Source: Pseudomonadota bacterium
GTDB taxonomy: Bacteria; Pseudomonadota; Gammaproteobacteria; Xanthomonadales; Xanthomonadaceae
Length of the DNA stretch: 42,122 nt
Assembly (NCBI GenBank): GCA_023388355.1
Contig: JAEWGI010000079.1
Span: forward strand, 1-42,122
Direction of reading: 5' to 3'
Shown here: in pieces, positions 31,931-39,606 of the stretch
How positions within the stretch are numbered: the first letter of the stretch is position 1
How the letters are laid out: the number at the start of each line of letters is the position of its first letter
Notes under the pieces: generated by a model
What the model was told of the DNA's origin: nothing
Seen by the model: the letters and a program-made list of their open reading frames with translations, nothing else
The model's database searches: none
Program-made: the position numbers and the translations under genes

Positions 31931-32836
31931 CTAAGCGGCGCGGCCGATCCACGCCAGCGTGGCGATGCGGCCGCTGCGGCCATCGCGGCGATGGGAGAAG
32001 AAGCGCCCGGGTTCGGAGATCGTGCACAGGCTGCCGCCGTGGACGTCGGCCGCGGCCACGCCGGCGGCGGCCAGGCGGCGCCGCGCCAGCGCGGGCAGGT
32101 TCGCCAGCCAGTGCCCCTCGCGCGTCGGCGCGAACGCGGATACGGCGCCCGCATCGGTCGCGACGAAGGCGTCGAAGACGTTGCGGCCGACTTCGTAGCG
32201 CCCCGGACCGGCACAGGGTCCGATCCAGGCCACGACATCGGCCGCCGGCGTGCGCATCGCCGCGAGCGTTGCCTCCAGCATGCCCGCCGCCAGGCCCGGC
32301 CAGCCGGCGTGGGCGGCGGCGATTTCGCTGCCGTCCTTCGCGGCGAAGACCACCGGCAGGCAGTCGGCGGTGAGGATGGCAAGCACGACACCGGGCGTGG
32401 AGGTGGTGGCGGCGTCGGCTTCGGGTTCGGACGCGTGGCCGTCGGCGACCGGCGCTGGAGAGTGCGGAGCATGGGCTTCGGACAGGCCCCCACCCCGGCC
32501 CTCCACCGCACGCGGGGGGGGGGGAAAGGCGGTCGCGCTCCCTTCTCCGCCCGCCGGGCAGGGCCGGGGTGGGGGCAAGGCCGCCTCGTCGAACCCCGCC
32601 ACGCCCGTCCCATGCACCTGCCGCAGCCAGTGCGGCCACGACGGCAGCCCGAAGCGCTGCACCAGTTCCGCCCGGTTGCGCGCCACCGTCTCCGGATCAT
32701 CCCCCTGCGCATCGCGGAAGTTGCCCAGATTGAAGGCGTCGAACGGTGCCGCGGACGTCCCTGCGCCATACCGCAGCGTGGTGAACGCGCGCACGTTCGC
32801 CGGCAGGCCCACCGCCTCGATGCGATCGTTCACCAC
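31931..32836 (-). CDS. pgeF: PgeF/YfiH, peptidoglycan editing factor (laccase domain)
   Basis: The YfiH family removes wrongly inserted amino acids from peptidoglycan precursors and was earlier called a polyphenol oxidase. The 301-residue product has the metal-binding His75 (LRQVHGTGV), Cys159 (LTADCLPVV) and His176 (AAAHAGWPG), plus [13 protein letters not shown] and the usual end. Residues about 87-118 (Pro- and Gly-rich) are encoded by a palindromic DNA repeat that also contains an 11-base G run; members of the family have only a short linker there, so the protein is 40 or so residues longer than usual. The ATG at 32836 overlaps the rluD stop, so it is translated with rluD. Whether the insertion harms the enzyme is unknown; the active-site motifs are intact. 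Confidence 0.92.
   Translation of the reverse strand: MVNDRIEAVGLPANVRAFTTLRYGAGTSAAPFDAFNLGNFRDAQGDDPETVARNRAELVQRFGLPSWPHWLRQVHGTGVAGFDEAALPPPRPCPAGGEGSATAFPPPPRAVEGRGGGLSEAHAPHSPAPVADGHASEPEADAATTSTPGVVLAILTADCLPVVFAAKDGSEIAAAHAGWPGLAAGMLEATLAAMRTPAADVVAWIGPCAGPGRYEVGRNVFDAFVATDAGAVSAFAPTREGHWLANLPALARRRLAAAGVAAADVHGGSLCTISEPGRFFSHRRDGRSGRIATLAWIGRAA
32485..32578. repeat. palindromic repeat, copy 5, inside pgeF
   Basis: Starts CCCCCACCCCGGCCCTCC and ends GGGCCGGGGTGGGGGC, with inner G/C hairpins and a GGGGGGGGGGG run. It is the same design as the intergenic copies at 13526, 27840 and 38130, and is read in frame by pgeF. Confidence 0.85.
32514..32524. repeat. 11-base G run inside the pgeF coding frame
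   Basis: Eleven G on the plus strand, C on the coding strand, coding Pro-Pro-Pro plus part of a fourth Pro. Homopolymers this long slip readily at replication. A change of one or two bases would shift the rest of pgeF out of frame before Cys159 and His176. Confidence 0.9.
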
Positions 32837-33828
32837 CGTCGCGAACGCTCCGCTTCGGCCTGCGCCGCCGCATCCGCGCGCAGGGTCGCCATCAGCGCCA
32901 GCATGTCTTCCGGCACCGGCGCGGTGCAGCGCAGCGGTTCGCCGCTGGCCGGGTGTTCGAACTCCAGCGTCTCGGCGTGCAGGGCCTGGCGCCGGAATCC
33001 CCGCAACGCCGCCACCAGTTCGTCGGAGGCCCCCTTGGGCAGCTTCAGCGGACCGCCGTACAGCGGATCACCGAGGATCGGATGGCGCACGTGCGCCATG
33101 TGCACCCGAATCTGGTGGGTGCGGCCGGTTTCCAGCCTGCACTCCAGCGCGGTATGGGCGCGGAAGCGCTCGCGCAGGCGGTAATGGGTCACCGCCTCGC
33201 GTCCGTCCTCGCGCACGGCCATGCGCACGCGGTCGCGCGGATGGCGGTCGATCGGCGCATCCACCGTGCCCCCGGCCACCAGCGCACCGGCCACCACCGC
33301 CAGGTACTGGCGGTGCACGCCGCGCGCGGACAGCTGCGCCACCAGCGCGGTCTGCGCCTGCAGGGTGCGGGCCACCACCATCACCCCCGAGGTGTCCTTG
33401 TCCAGGCGATGGACCACGCCGGCACGCGGCACCGCCGCCAGCGACGGATCGCGATGCAGCAGGGCGTTGACCAGGGTGCCGTCGGGGTTGCCCGCGCCCG
33501 GGTGCACCACCAGGCCGGCGGGCTTGTCGATCACGATCACCTCGGCGTCCTCGTGCAGGACCCGCAGCGGGATGTCCTGGGCCACGGCGGTGGTCTCCAC
33601 CTCCAGCCGCGCCGCCAGCCGCACCAGCTCGCCGCCCCGCACCGGGTCACGCGGGCGCACCGCCCGGCCGTCCAGCAGCGCGTCGCCGTCGCGGATCCAG
33701 GCCGCCAGGCGCGAACGCGAGAATTCGGGAAACAGCTCGGCCAGCACCGCGTCGAACCGCCGCCCGGCGAGGGAATCGGGCACGCGGGTCTCGCGCAGAT
33801 CGATGGCATCGGGAGGGGAGTCGGACAT
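32830..33828 (-). CDS. rluD: RluD, 23S rRNA pseudouridine synthase
   Basis: Makes pseudouridines in helix 69 of 23S rRNA. The 332-residue protein has an N-terminal S4 RNA-binding domain (about 18-75) and an RsuA/RluD catalytic domain with [15 protein letters not shown], the catalytic Asp143 in [28 protein letters not shown], and [11 protein letters not shown]. Length and motifs agree with RluD in place of RluA or RluC. It overlaps pgeF by seven bases at its 3' end, the common rluD-pgeF pairing, and diverges from bamD, which is also typical. Confidence 0.96.
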   Translation of the reverse strand: MSDSPPDAIDLRETRVPDSLAGRRFDAVLAELFPEFSRSRLAAWIRDGDALLDGRAVRPRDPVRGGELVRLAARLEVETTAVAQDIPLRVLHEDAEVIVIDKPAGLVVHPGAGNPDGTLVNALLHRDPSLAAVPRAGVVHRLDKDTSGVMVVARTLQAQTALVAQLSARGVHRQYLAVVAGALVAGGTVDAPIDRHPRDRVRMAVREDGREAVTHYRLRERFRAHTALECRLETGRTHQIRVHMAHVRHPILGDPLYGGPLKLPKGASDELVAALRGFRRQALHAETLEFEHPASGEPLRCTAPVPEDMLALMATLRADAAAQAEAERSRRW

Positions 33829-33873
33829 GGACGGCTGCGATTCAGGCCTGCCCCCCGGGTGGAGGGGGCGGAC

Positions 33874-33882
33874 TGGTATTAT
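33874..33882 (+). promoter_or_regulatory. candidate extended -10 promoter of bamD
   Basis: TGGTATTAT forms an extended -10 (TG-N-TATTAT), 32 bp before the bamD ATG, in a short GC-rich spacer. No -35 match is seen 17 bp upstream, which is usual for extended -10 promoters. Confidence 0.45.
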
Positions 33883-33914
33883 CCGCGCTTCGTGTCCTGC
33901 CTGCCCCGGTGCCC

Positions 33915-34790
33915 ATGTCCCTCCGCCCGCTTCCGCTCCGCCGCGCGATCCTGCTCCTGCTCGTGATCGCCCTGACGACCTCCGGCTGCGCGCGGATCAA
34001 GGGCGTGTTCAAGGACGAGAACGAGAACGAGGGGGTCCCGGTCGAGGAGCTCTACGACAAGGGCCTGTCGCAGATGCACCAGGGCAACTGGAGCGGCGCC
34101 GCCGTTACCTACCGGCGCCTGCTGGCCCAGTACCCGTACGGCCCCTATACCGAGCAGGCGCTGATGGAAAGCGCCTTTGCCCAGTTCAAGATGGGCAACA
34201 ACGAGGAGGCGATCTCGATCATCGACCGCTTCCTGCGCACCTATCCCACCCACCGCAACACCCCCTACATGTACTACCTGCGCGGGCTGGTGAACTCCAA
34301 CCGCGACGCGGTGTTCATGCAGCGGGTGTGGCGCCTGGACGCCAGCCGCCGCGACCTGGCCACGCCCAACCAGGCCTTTTCCGACTTCAATACCCTGGCC
34401 GACCGCTATCCCAACAGCCGCTACGCGGCCGACGCGCGCCAGCGCATGGTCGCGCTGCGCAACATGTTCGCCCGCCACGAGATCGAGACGGCGCTGTACT
34501 ACATGCGCCGCGACGCCTGGGTGGCCGCCACCGAGCGCGCCACCTACCTGCTTGAAACCTATCCGCAGAGCGAATTCCAGAACGACGCGGTGGCGGTGCT
34601 GGCCGCGGCCTATGCCGAGCTTGGCAACGAGACCCTGGCCGCGGATGCCCGCCGCGTGCTGGCGCAGAACGAGCCGGACCACCCGTTCCTGACCGGCGAC
34701 TGGCCGGACTACCCCTGGACCATCCGCAAGCTCAACCCGTTCGCCGGCGAACGCTCGGCGATCGACAACGACGAGAACGCCCGGCGCTGA
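33915..34790 (+). CDS. bamD: BamD, outer-membrane protein assembly lipoprotein
   Basis: BamD is the essential lipoprotein of the BAM complex that inserts beta-barrels into the outer membrane. The 291-residue product has a lipoprotein signal ([17 protein letters not shown], Cys25) followed by TPR repeats (about 45-250), including [20 protein letters not shown] and [20 protein letters not shown]. The YMYYLRGL and [17 protein letters not shown] blocks are conserved in BamD/ComL. I take the ATG at 33915; a GTG two codons upstream (33909) is possible. A strong terminator follows 24 bp after the stop. Confidence 0.96.
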   Translation: MSLRPLPLRRAILLLLVIALTTSGCARIKGVFKDENENEGVPVEELYDKGLSQMHQGNWSGAAVTYRRLLAQYPYGPYTEQALMESAFAQFKMGNNEEAISIIDRFLRTYPTHRNTPYMYYLRGLVNSNRDAVFMQRVWRLDASRRDLATPNQAFSDFNTLADRYPNSRYAADARQRMVALRNMFARHEIETALYYMRRDAWVAATERATYLLETYPQSEFQNDAVAVLAAAYAELGNETLAADARRVLAQNEPDHPFLTGDWPDYPWTIRKLNPFAGERSAIDNDENARR

Positions 34791-34813
34791 TCGCCCGGCC
34801 CGCGTGCCGCTGG

Positions 34814-34839
34814 AAACGCCGCCTCCGGGCGGCGTTTTT
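34814..34839 (+). terminator. rho-independent terminator after bamD
   Basis: Perfect 10 bp stem AAACGCCGCC / GGCGGCGTTT around TCCG, with five T in a row at 34835-34839. The A-run on the left arm means it could also stop transcripts of nadE from the other strand (stop at 34890). Confidence 0.9.
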
Positions 34840-34889
34840 CGTGGTCGACCCGGATGCGCTGCGCCTGCCCGTGGCGGGGCTGGACCGGA

Positions 34890-36530
34890 CTACGCCGGGT
34901 AGCGGTTGCTGATCGGATAGCGCCGCTCGCGGCCGAAGGCGCGCCGCGACACCTTCGGCCCCGGCGCGGCCTGGTGGCGCTTCCATTCGCTGATGCGCAC
35001 CAGGCGCAGCACCCGGTCGACGGTGGCGGCATCGAAGCCGGCGCCGACGATCTCGTCGCGCGACTGCTCCAGGTCGACGTAGCGGCGCAGGATCGCGTCG
35101 AGCACGTCATAGGGCGGCAGCGAATCCTGGTCGAGCTGGTTGTCGCGCAGCTCGGCCGAGGGCGCGCGCGCGATCACGTCCGGCGGAATCACCGGCGCGC
35201 CGCCCACCGTGTTGCGCCATTTCGACAGGCCGTAGACCTCGGTCTTGTACAGGTCCTTGATCGGCGCGTAGCCGCCGCACATGTCGCCGTAGATCGTGGC
35301 GTAGCCGACCGCGTACTCGCTCTTGTTGCCCGTGGTCAGCAGCAGCCCGCCGAACTTGTTCGACAGGGCCATCAGCAGCGCGCCGCGCGCGCGCGACTGC
35401 AGGTTCTCCTCGGTGGCGTCGGGCGCCTGGCCTTCGAACTTCGCCGACAGCGCATCGAGGAACCCCTGGAACGGCTGCTCGATCGGGATCGTCAGCAGCT
35501 CCACCCCCAGCGCATCGCACTGCTCCTGCGCCAGATCGTTCGACAGGCCTGCTGTGTAGCGCGACGGCATCCGCACCGCGGTGACGTTGCCGGCGCCCAG
35601 CGCATCGACCGCCAGCGCCAGCACGATCGACGAATCGATCCCGCCCGACAGCCCCAGCCACACTTTCGAGAACCCGTTCTTGCCGCAGTAGTCGCGGATC
35701 CCGCGCACCACCGCGCGCCAGGCCAGCGCGTCCATGCTCTCGTCGCCGTCGTCCATCCACAGCACCGGCGAGAAGCGTCGCGCGGCCACGTCGTAGTCCA
35801 CCACCAGCCACTGGTCGGTGAACGCGGCCGCCGCCGGGTGCACCGTGCCATCGGCATCGGCCACCAGCGAGGCGCCGTCGAACACCAGCGAATCCTGCCC
35901 GCCCACGACGTTGAGATAGGCCAGCGCCGCGCCGCTCTCGCGGGTGCGCTCGGCCAGCATCGCGTCGCGCCGCGCATGCTTGCCGCGCTCGAACGGCGAG
36001 GCGTTGGCGATCAGCACCAGCTGCGCACCGTCGCGCGCGGTTTCGGCCAGCGGCTCGGGAAACCACGCGTCCTCGCACACCAGCACGCCCACCGGCACGC
36101 CCTTGACCTCGACCACGCAGCTGCCGCCATCCGGATCCACGTAGAAATAGCGCCGCTCGTCGAACACGTCGCTGTTGGGCAGCTCGCGCTTGCGGTAAGT
36201 CGCCTCGATCCGACCGCCGCGCAGCACGCTGGCCGAGTTGTACAGGATGCTGCTGCCCACGCTTTCCGGCCAGCCCACCACCGCGACGATGCCGGTGGCC
36301 GCCTTCGCGATCTCGCGCATCGCCCGGTCGCAGTCGGCCAGGAACGAGGGCCGCATCAGCAGGTCCTCGGGCGGATAGCCGCTGACCGCCAGCTCCGGGA
36401 ACAGCACGATGTCGGCCGCGTACTCGTCGCGCGCCTCGGCGATCATCGCCACGATGCGCTCGGTATTGCCGGCCACGTCGCCGACCGGGAAGTCGAACTG
36501 GGCCATGGCGATGCGGAGGGTGTCGGTCAT
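34890..36530 (-). CDS. nadE: NadE, glutamine-dependent NAD+ synthetase
   Basis: Makes NAD from deamido-NAD with ATP, taking ammonia from glutamine; normally essential. The 546-residue protein has a nitrilase-type glutaminase domain (1-260) with the Glu in LFPELAVSGYPPEDLL, the Lys in TYRKRELPNSDVFDERRYF and the nucleophile Cys in VLVCEDAWFPEP. The synthetase domain (265-546) carries the PP-loop LGLSGGIDSSIVLALAVDAL and LLTTGNKSEYAVGYATIYGD. Its ATG lies one base after the ccdB stop (TGACATG), so it is coupled to the toxin gene. I see no separate promoter for it, though one inside ccdAB cannot be excluded. In related genomes nadE follows sucD directly. Confidence 0.97.
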   Translation of the reverse strand: MTDTLRIAMAQFDFPVGDVAGNTERIVAMIAEARDEYAADIVLFPELAVSGYPPEDLLMRPSFLADCDRAMREIAKAATGIVAVVGWPESVGSSILYNSASVLRGGRIEATYRKRELPNSDVFDERRYFYVDPDGGSCVVEVKGVPVGVLVCEDAWFPEPLAETARDGAQLVLIANASPFERGKHARRDAMLAERTRESGAALAYLNVVGGQDSLVFDGASLVADADGTVHPAAAAFTDQWLVVDYDVAARRFSPVLWMDDGDESMDALAWRAVVRGIRDYCGKNGFSKVWLGLSGGIDSSIVLALAVDALGAGNVTAVRMPSRYTAGLSNDLAQEQCDALGVELLTIPIEQPFQGFLDALSAKFEGQAPDATEENLQSRARGALLMALSNKFGGLLLTTGNKSEYAVGYATIYGDMCGGYAPIKDLYKTEVYGLSKWRNTVGGAPVIPPDVIARAPSAELRDNQLDQDSLPPYDVLDAILRRYVDLEQSRDEIVGAGFDAATVDRVLRLVRISEWKRHQAAPGPKVSRRAFGRERRYPISNRYPA

Positions 36531-36531
36531 G

Positions 36532-36849
36532 TCAGATTCCCGAGATCAGCAGATCGAGCGCCGCCATGATGGCGGCACGCTCGTGCGAAAGATCAGCAAC
36601 TTCGCTCCCGAACCGCTTGACCGACATGCCGGACGCCTGGGCCGTCAGCATGACGCAATCGGCGCCCTCGATCCGGAACATCGGCATCAGGCCACCCAGG
36701 CGCTTGCCCTTGAACGTGTCCGCCGGCGCCAACGGCACCATGACCCGCGAACCGAGGCCCTCGATCAGGTCGCTTTGCACGTTCAGCAGATAGGGGTACG
36801 CCTTGCTGGTGGCGGCGTTCGGATTCGGATAGACGCAGAACTGGCGCAT
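36532..36849 (-). CDS. ccdB: CcdB-like toxin
   Basis: A 105-residue member of the CcdB family, the toxin that blocks DNA gyrase in the F plasmid system. Family features are the start MRQFCVYPNPNAATSKAYPY, LLNVQSDLIEGLGSRVMVPL, and the closing AIMAALDLLISGI. The F-plasmid toxin ends in W-G-I with Trp99 needed for gyrase poisoning; here the matching place is Ser103, with Gly104-Ile105 kept. Its start overlaps the ccdA stop by one base (TGATG), the usual coupling of these pairs. It is followed directly by nadE. Target and toxicity are therefore unproven for this variant. Confidence 0.9.
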   Translation of the reverse strand: MRQFCVYPNPNAATSKAYPYLLNVQSDLIEGLGSRVMVPLAPADTFKGKRLGGLMPMFRIEGADCVMLTAQASGMSVKRFGSEVADLSHERAAIMAALDLLISGI

Positions 36850-37097
36850 CAGAACGAGCGCACGTGGTCGCCGAAGACGCCATGCTCCTCGATATGCGCG
36901 TTGTAGGCGGCGATCGCTTCCCGGTTCTCCGCCAGCCACTTCTCGCGCCTTCGCGCACGCACCTCCGATTCCAGCGCCTTCTCGAGCGTTGCCGACAGGT
37001 TGATCCCGAGCACCCTGGCCTCCTCCAACAAGCCCTGGTTGACGCTGACGTTCGTGGCCCGCTTGCCGTAGCCGGCATAATCTTCATGGATGCGCAT
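36849..37097 (-). CDS. ccdA: CcdA-like antitoxin
   Basis: An 82-residue antitoxin. The N-terminal part (KRATNVSVNQGLLEEARVLG, 21-40) is a ribbon-helix-helix DNA-binding region, and the C-terminal part (REKWLAENREAIAAYNAHIE followed by EHGVFGDHVRSF) is the toxin-binding tail, very like F-plasmid CcdA. The start ATG at 37097 follows AGGAG by eight bases and is itself part of an ATGCGCAT palindrome; an upstream in-frame ATG at 37121 falls inside the operator and lacks a ribosome site. It should bind CcdB and repress its own promoter. Confidence 0.9.
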   Translation of the reverse strand: MRIHEDYAGYGKRATNVSVNQGLLEEARVLGINLSATLEKALESEVRARRREKWLAENREAIAAYNAHIEEHGVFGDHVRSF

Positions 37098-37152
37098 GCG
37101 TGTACTCCTAAGAATGCGCATCGATCATGCGCATCCTGTGGGTCGATGTCAA
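37090..37152 (-). promoter_or_regulatory. ccdAB promoter with three operator-like octamers
   Basis: Minus-strand TTGACA (37147-37152) is separated by 17 bp from CATGAT (37124-37129, 4/6 of TATAAT). The palindrome ATGCGCAT occurs three times, at 37127-37134 (over the -10), 37114-37121, and 37090-37097 (over the start codon). This is the pattern expected of a promoter repressed by the ribbon-helix-helix antitoxin. AGGAG at 37106-37110 is the ribosome site of ccdA. Confidence 0.75.
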
Positions 37153-37174
37153 TCGATCACGGATTCGAAGCTCC

Positions 37175-37204
37175 AAAACGCAGAAGGCCGCCCGAAGGCG
37201 GCCT
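37175..37204 (-). terminator. rho-independent terminator after sucD
   Basis: On the minus strand AGGCCGCC (37197-37204) pairs with GGCGGCCT (37185-37192) around TTCG, followed by TCTGCGTTTT. It stands 25 bp past the sucD stop and shuts off transcription before the ccdAB promoter. Confidence 0.85.
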
Positions 37205-37229
37205 CCCACAACACATCACAGCGCGCGAA

Positions 37230-38105
37230 TCAGCCGTTGAGCCGCTTCGCAATCGCCGCGCCCAAGTCGCCCGGCGACTTCACCGTCGTCACCCCCGCCT
37301 TCTCCAGCGCCGCGAACTTGCCCTCGGCCGTGCCCGAGCCGCCCGAGGCGATCGCGCCCGCATGGCCCATGCGCTTGCCCTTCGGTGCCGAGGCGCCGGC
37401 GATGAAGCCCACCACCGGCTTGGTCACGAACTCGGCGATGTACTCGGCCGCTTCCTCTTCGGCACTGCCACCGATCTCGCCGACCAGGATGATGCCCTCG
37501 GTCTGCGGGTCGTCCTGGAACAGCTTCAGCGCGTCGATGAAGTTGGTGCCGTTGATCGGGTCGCCGCCGATGCCGATGCAGGTCGACTGGCCCAGCCCCG
37601 CATCCGTGGTCTGCTTCACCGCTTCATAGGTCAGCGTGCCCGAGCGCGAGACGATGCCCACCTTGCCGGGCTTGTGGATGTGGCCGGGCATGATCCCGAT
37701 CTTGCACTCCCCGGGGGTGATCACGCCCGGGCAGTTCGGCCCGACCAGCACCGTGTCCGGATAGCCCTTGAGGGTGTTCTTGACCCGCAGCATGTCCAGC
37801 ACCGGAATGCCCTCGGTGATGCACACGATCACCTCGATGCCGGCATCGGCCGCCTCGAGGATGGCGTCGGCCGCGAACGGCGGCGGCACGTAGATCACCG
37901 AGGCGTTGGCGCCGGTGTCGGTGACCGCGTCGCGCACGGTGTTGAAGACCGGCAGGCCGAGGTGCTCGGTGCCGCCCTTGCCCGGAGTCACGCCGCCGAC
38001 CACCTTCGTGCCGTAGTCGAGCATCTGCTCGGCGTGGAAGGTGCCCTGCTGGCCGGTGAAGCCCTGCACGATCACCTTGGTGTTCCTGTTGACCAAAACG
38101 CTCAT
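37230..38105 (-). CDS. sucD: succinyl-CoA synthetase alpha subunit
   Basis: SucD forms, with SucC, the TCA-cycle enzyme that makes succinate and ATP or GTP from succinyl-CoA. The 291-residue protein starts [20 protein letters not shown] (CoA-binding Rossmann domain). It has [20 protein letters not shown] and the phosphohistidine loop in [20 protein letters not shown]. The ATG at 38105 is the family start. It is separated from sucC by 155 bp, mostly a palindromic repeat, where most relatives have a few bases only. The terminator after it is clear. Confidence 0.97.
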   Translation of the reverse strand: MSVLVNRNTKVIVQGFTGQQGTFHAEQMLDYGTKVVGGVTPGKGGTEHLGLPVFNTVRDAVTDTGANASVIYVPPPFAADAILEAADAGIEVIVCITEGIPVLDMLRVKNTLKGYPDTVLVGPNCPGVITPGECKIGIMPGHIHKPGKVGIVSRSGTLTYEAVKQTTDAGLGQSTCIGIGGDPINGTNFIDALKLFQDDPQTEGIILVGEIGGSAEEEAAEYIAEFVTKPVVGFIAGASAPKGKRMGHAGAIASGGSGTAEGKFAALEKAGVTTVKSPGDLGAAIAKRLNG

Positions 38106-38129
38106 GTGTAATTCCTGATCTGTTGTAGT

Positions 38130-38252
38130 CCTCCCCCCGCGCGCGGGGGAAGGGTCGGGATGGGGGCCGGGTCCGAAGCGATCGTCGGGCCCCCACCCCA
38201 GCCCTCCCCCGCAGGCGGGGGAGGGAGCATGGTGGTCTCCCCCGCGGGGGAG
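38130..38252. repeat. palindromic repeat, copy 6, between sucC and sucD
   Basis: Contains CCTCCCCCCGCGCGCGGGGG, then GGGATGGGGGCC, then the CCCCCACCCCAGCCCTCCC arm with CCCCCGCAGGCGGGGG, and last CTCCCCCGCGGGGGAG. Three strong hairpins lie inside the sucCD message. Confidence 0.85.
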
Positions 38253-38260
38253 GCTGTGCG

Positions 38261-39430
38261 TCAGGCGGCCTGCTTCACCGCCGCGACGGCCTTCTTCGCG
38301 CCATCGTTGATGTCGTCGGCGGGCGTGATCGCCAGCCCGCTCTCGCGCAGCAGCTTCTTGCCTTCCTCGACGTTGGTGCCTTCCAGGCGCACGATCACCG
38401 GCACCTTGACGTCCACTTCCTTGACCGCGGCGATGATGCCCTCGGCGATCATGTCGCAGCGCACGATGCCGCCGAAGATGTTGACGAAGATCGCCTTCAC
38501 GTCCTCGTCCGACAGGATCAGCTTGAACGCCTCGGTCACGCGCTCCTTGTTGGCGCCGCCGCCCACGTCGAGGAAGTTGGCCGGTTCGCCGCCCTCGAGC
38601 TTGATCACGTCCATCGTGGCCATCGCCAGGCCCGCGCCGTTGACCATGCAGCCGATGTCGCCGTCCATGGTCACGTAGTTGAGGTCGTGCTGGCTGGCGG
38701 CCACCTCGGTCTCGTCCTCCTGGCGGATGTCGCGCATCGCCACCAGGTCGGCGTGGCGGAACGAGGCGTTGTCGTCGGAATTGACCTTGCCGTCGAGCAC
38801 CGCCAGGTCGCCGTTCTTCAGCACGGCCAGCGGGTTGAGCTCCACCAGCGCCAGGTCCTTCTCGTTGAACAGCCGGTACAGGCCCAGCATGATCCTGGTC
38901 AGCTGGTTGACCTGCTTGGCGCTCAGGCCCAGGGCGAAGCCCATCTCGCGGCACTGGTAGGGCTGCAGGCCCTGGACGAAGTTGACGTTGAGGGTCTGGA
39001 TCGCGTCGGGATTCTCCTCGGCGGTCTTCTCGATCTCGACGCCGCCCTCGCTGGAGGCGATGAAAGTGACCGACTGGCTGCCGCGGTCGACCAGCACCGA
39101 CAGGTACAGCTCCTGCGCGATGTCGGTGGCCTGGGTGACCAGCACGCTGTCGATCGGCAGGGCCACGCCGGCCGACTGGTAGGTCTCCATCTTCGTGCCG
39201 AGCATGCCCTTGGCGTACTCACGCACCTCGTCGAGCGAGCGCGACAGCTTGACGCCGCCGGCCTTGCCGCGGCCGCCGGCGTGGATCTGTGCCTTGACGA
39301 CCCAGAAGTCGCCGCCGATGGCCTTGGCCGCATCGACCGCTTCTTCGGGCGAGCGGGCGACGCGCCCGGCGGGCACCGCGATGCCGTAATCGGCGAACAG
39401 CTGCTTGGCCTGGTATTCGTGGAAGTTCAT
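38261..39430 (-). CDS. sucC: succinyl-CoA synthetase beta subunit
   Basis: The nucleotide- and succinate-binding subunit. The 389-residue product begins [20 protein letters not shown] and has an ATP-grasp domain with [39 protein letters not shown] (metal-binding) and [19 protein letters not shown] in the C-terminal ligase domain. Length equals E. coli SucC (388). It diverges from pilS, with a 176 bp spacer. It is the first gene of sucCD; the repeat in between lies inside the operon. Confidence 0.97.
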   Translation of the reverse strand: MNFHEYQAKQLFADYGIAVPAGRVARSPEEAVDAAKAIGGDFWVVKAQIHAGGRGKAGGVKLSRSLDEVREYAKGMLGTKMETYQSAGVALPIDSVLVTQATDIAQELYLSVLVDRGSQSVTFIASSEGGVEIEKTAEENPDAIQTLNVNFVQGLQPYQCREMGFALGLSAKQVNQLTRIMLGLYRLFNEKDLALVELNPLAVLKNGDLAVLDGKVNSDDNASFRHADLVAMRDIRQEDETEVAASQHDLNYVTMDGDIGCMVNGAGLAMATMDVIKLEGGEPANFLDVGGGANKERVTEAFKLILSDEDVKAIFVNIFGGIVRCDMIAEGIIAAVKEVDVKVPVIVRLEGTNVEEGKKLLRESGLAITPADDINDGAKKAVAAVKQAA

Positions 39431-39570
39431 GTGGGGTCCGTGCTGGGGAGGATCGCGGCGCGGCCCGGAACCCGGAGGCCTGCAGGCGGCACGCGGCCCG
39501 GTATTCTCGCCGATGCGCCGCCCGTGGGCAAAGCGGCCCTGCGCGCGGGGCCTCGCGGCCGATCCGCGCC

Positions 39571-39576
39571 TATACT
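39571..39576 (+). promoter_or_regulatory. candidate -10 box upstream of pilS
   Basis: TATACT lies 30 bp before the pilS start in a very GC-rich stretch. No -35 consensus is seen 16-18 bp upstream, so this is only a candidate. Confidence 0.35.
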
Positions 39577-39606
39577 CCGGGGCCCTGTCCCCCGCGCCAC
39601 TCCCCC

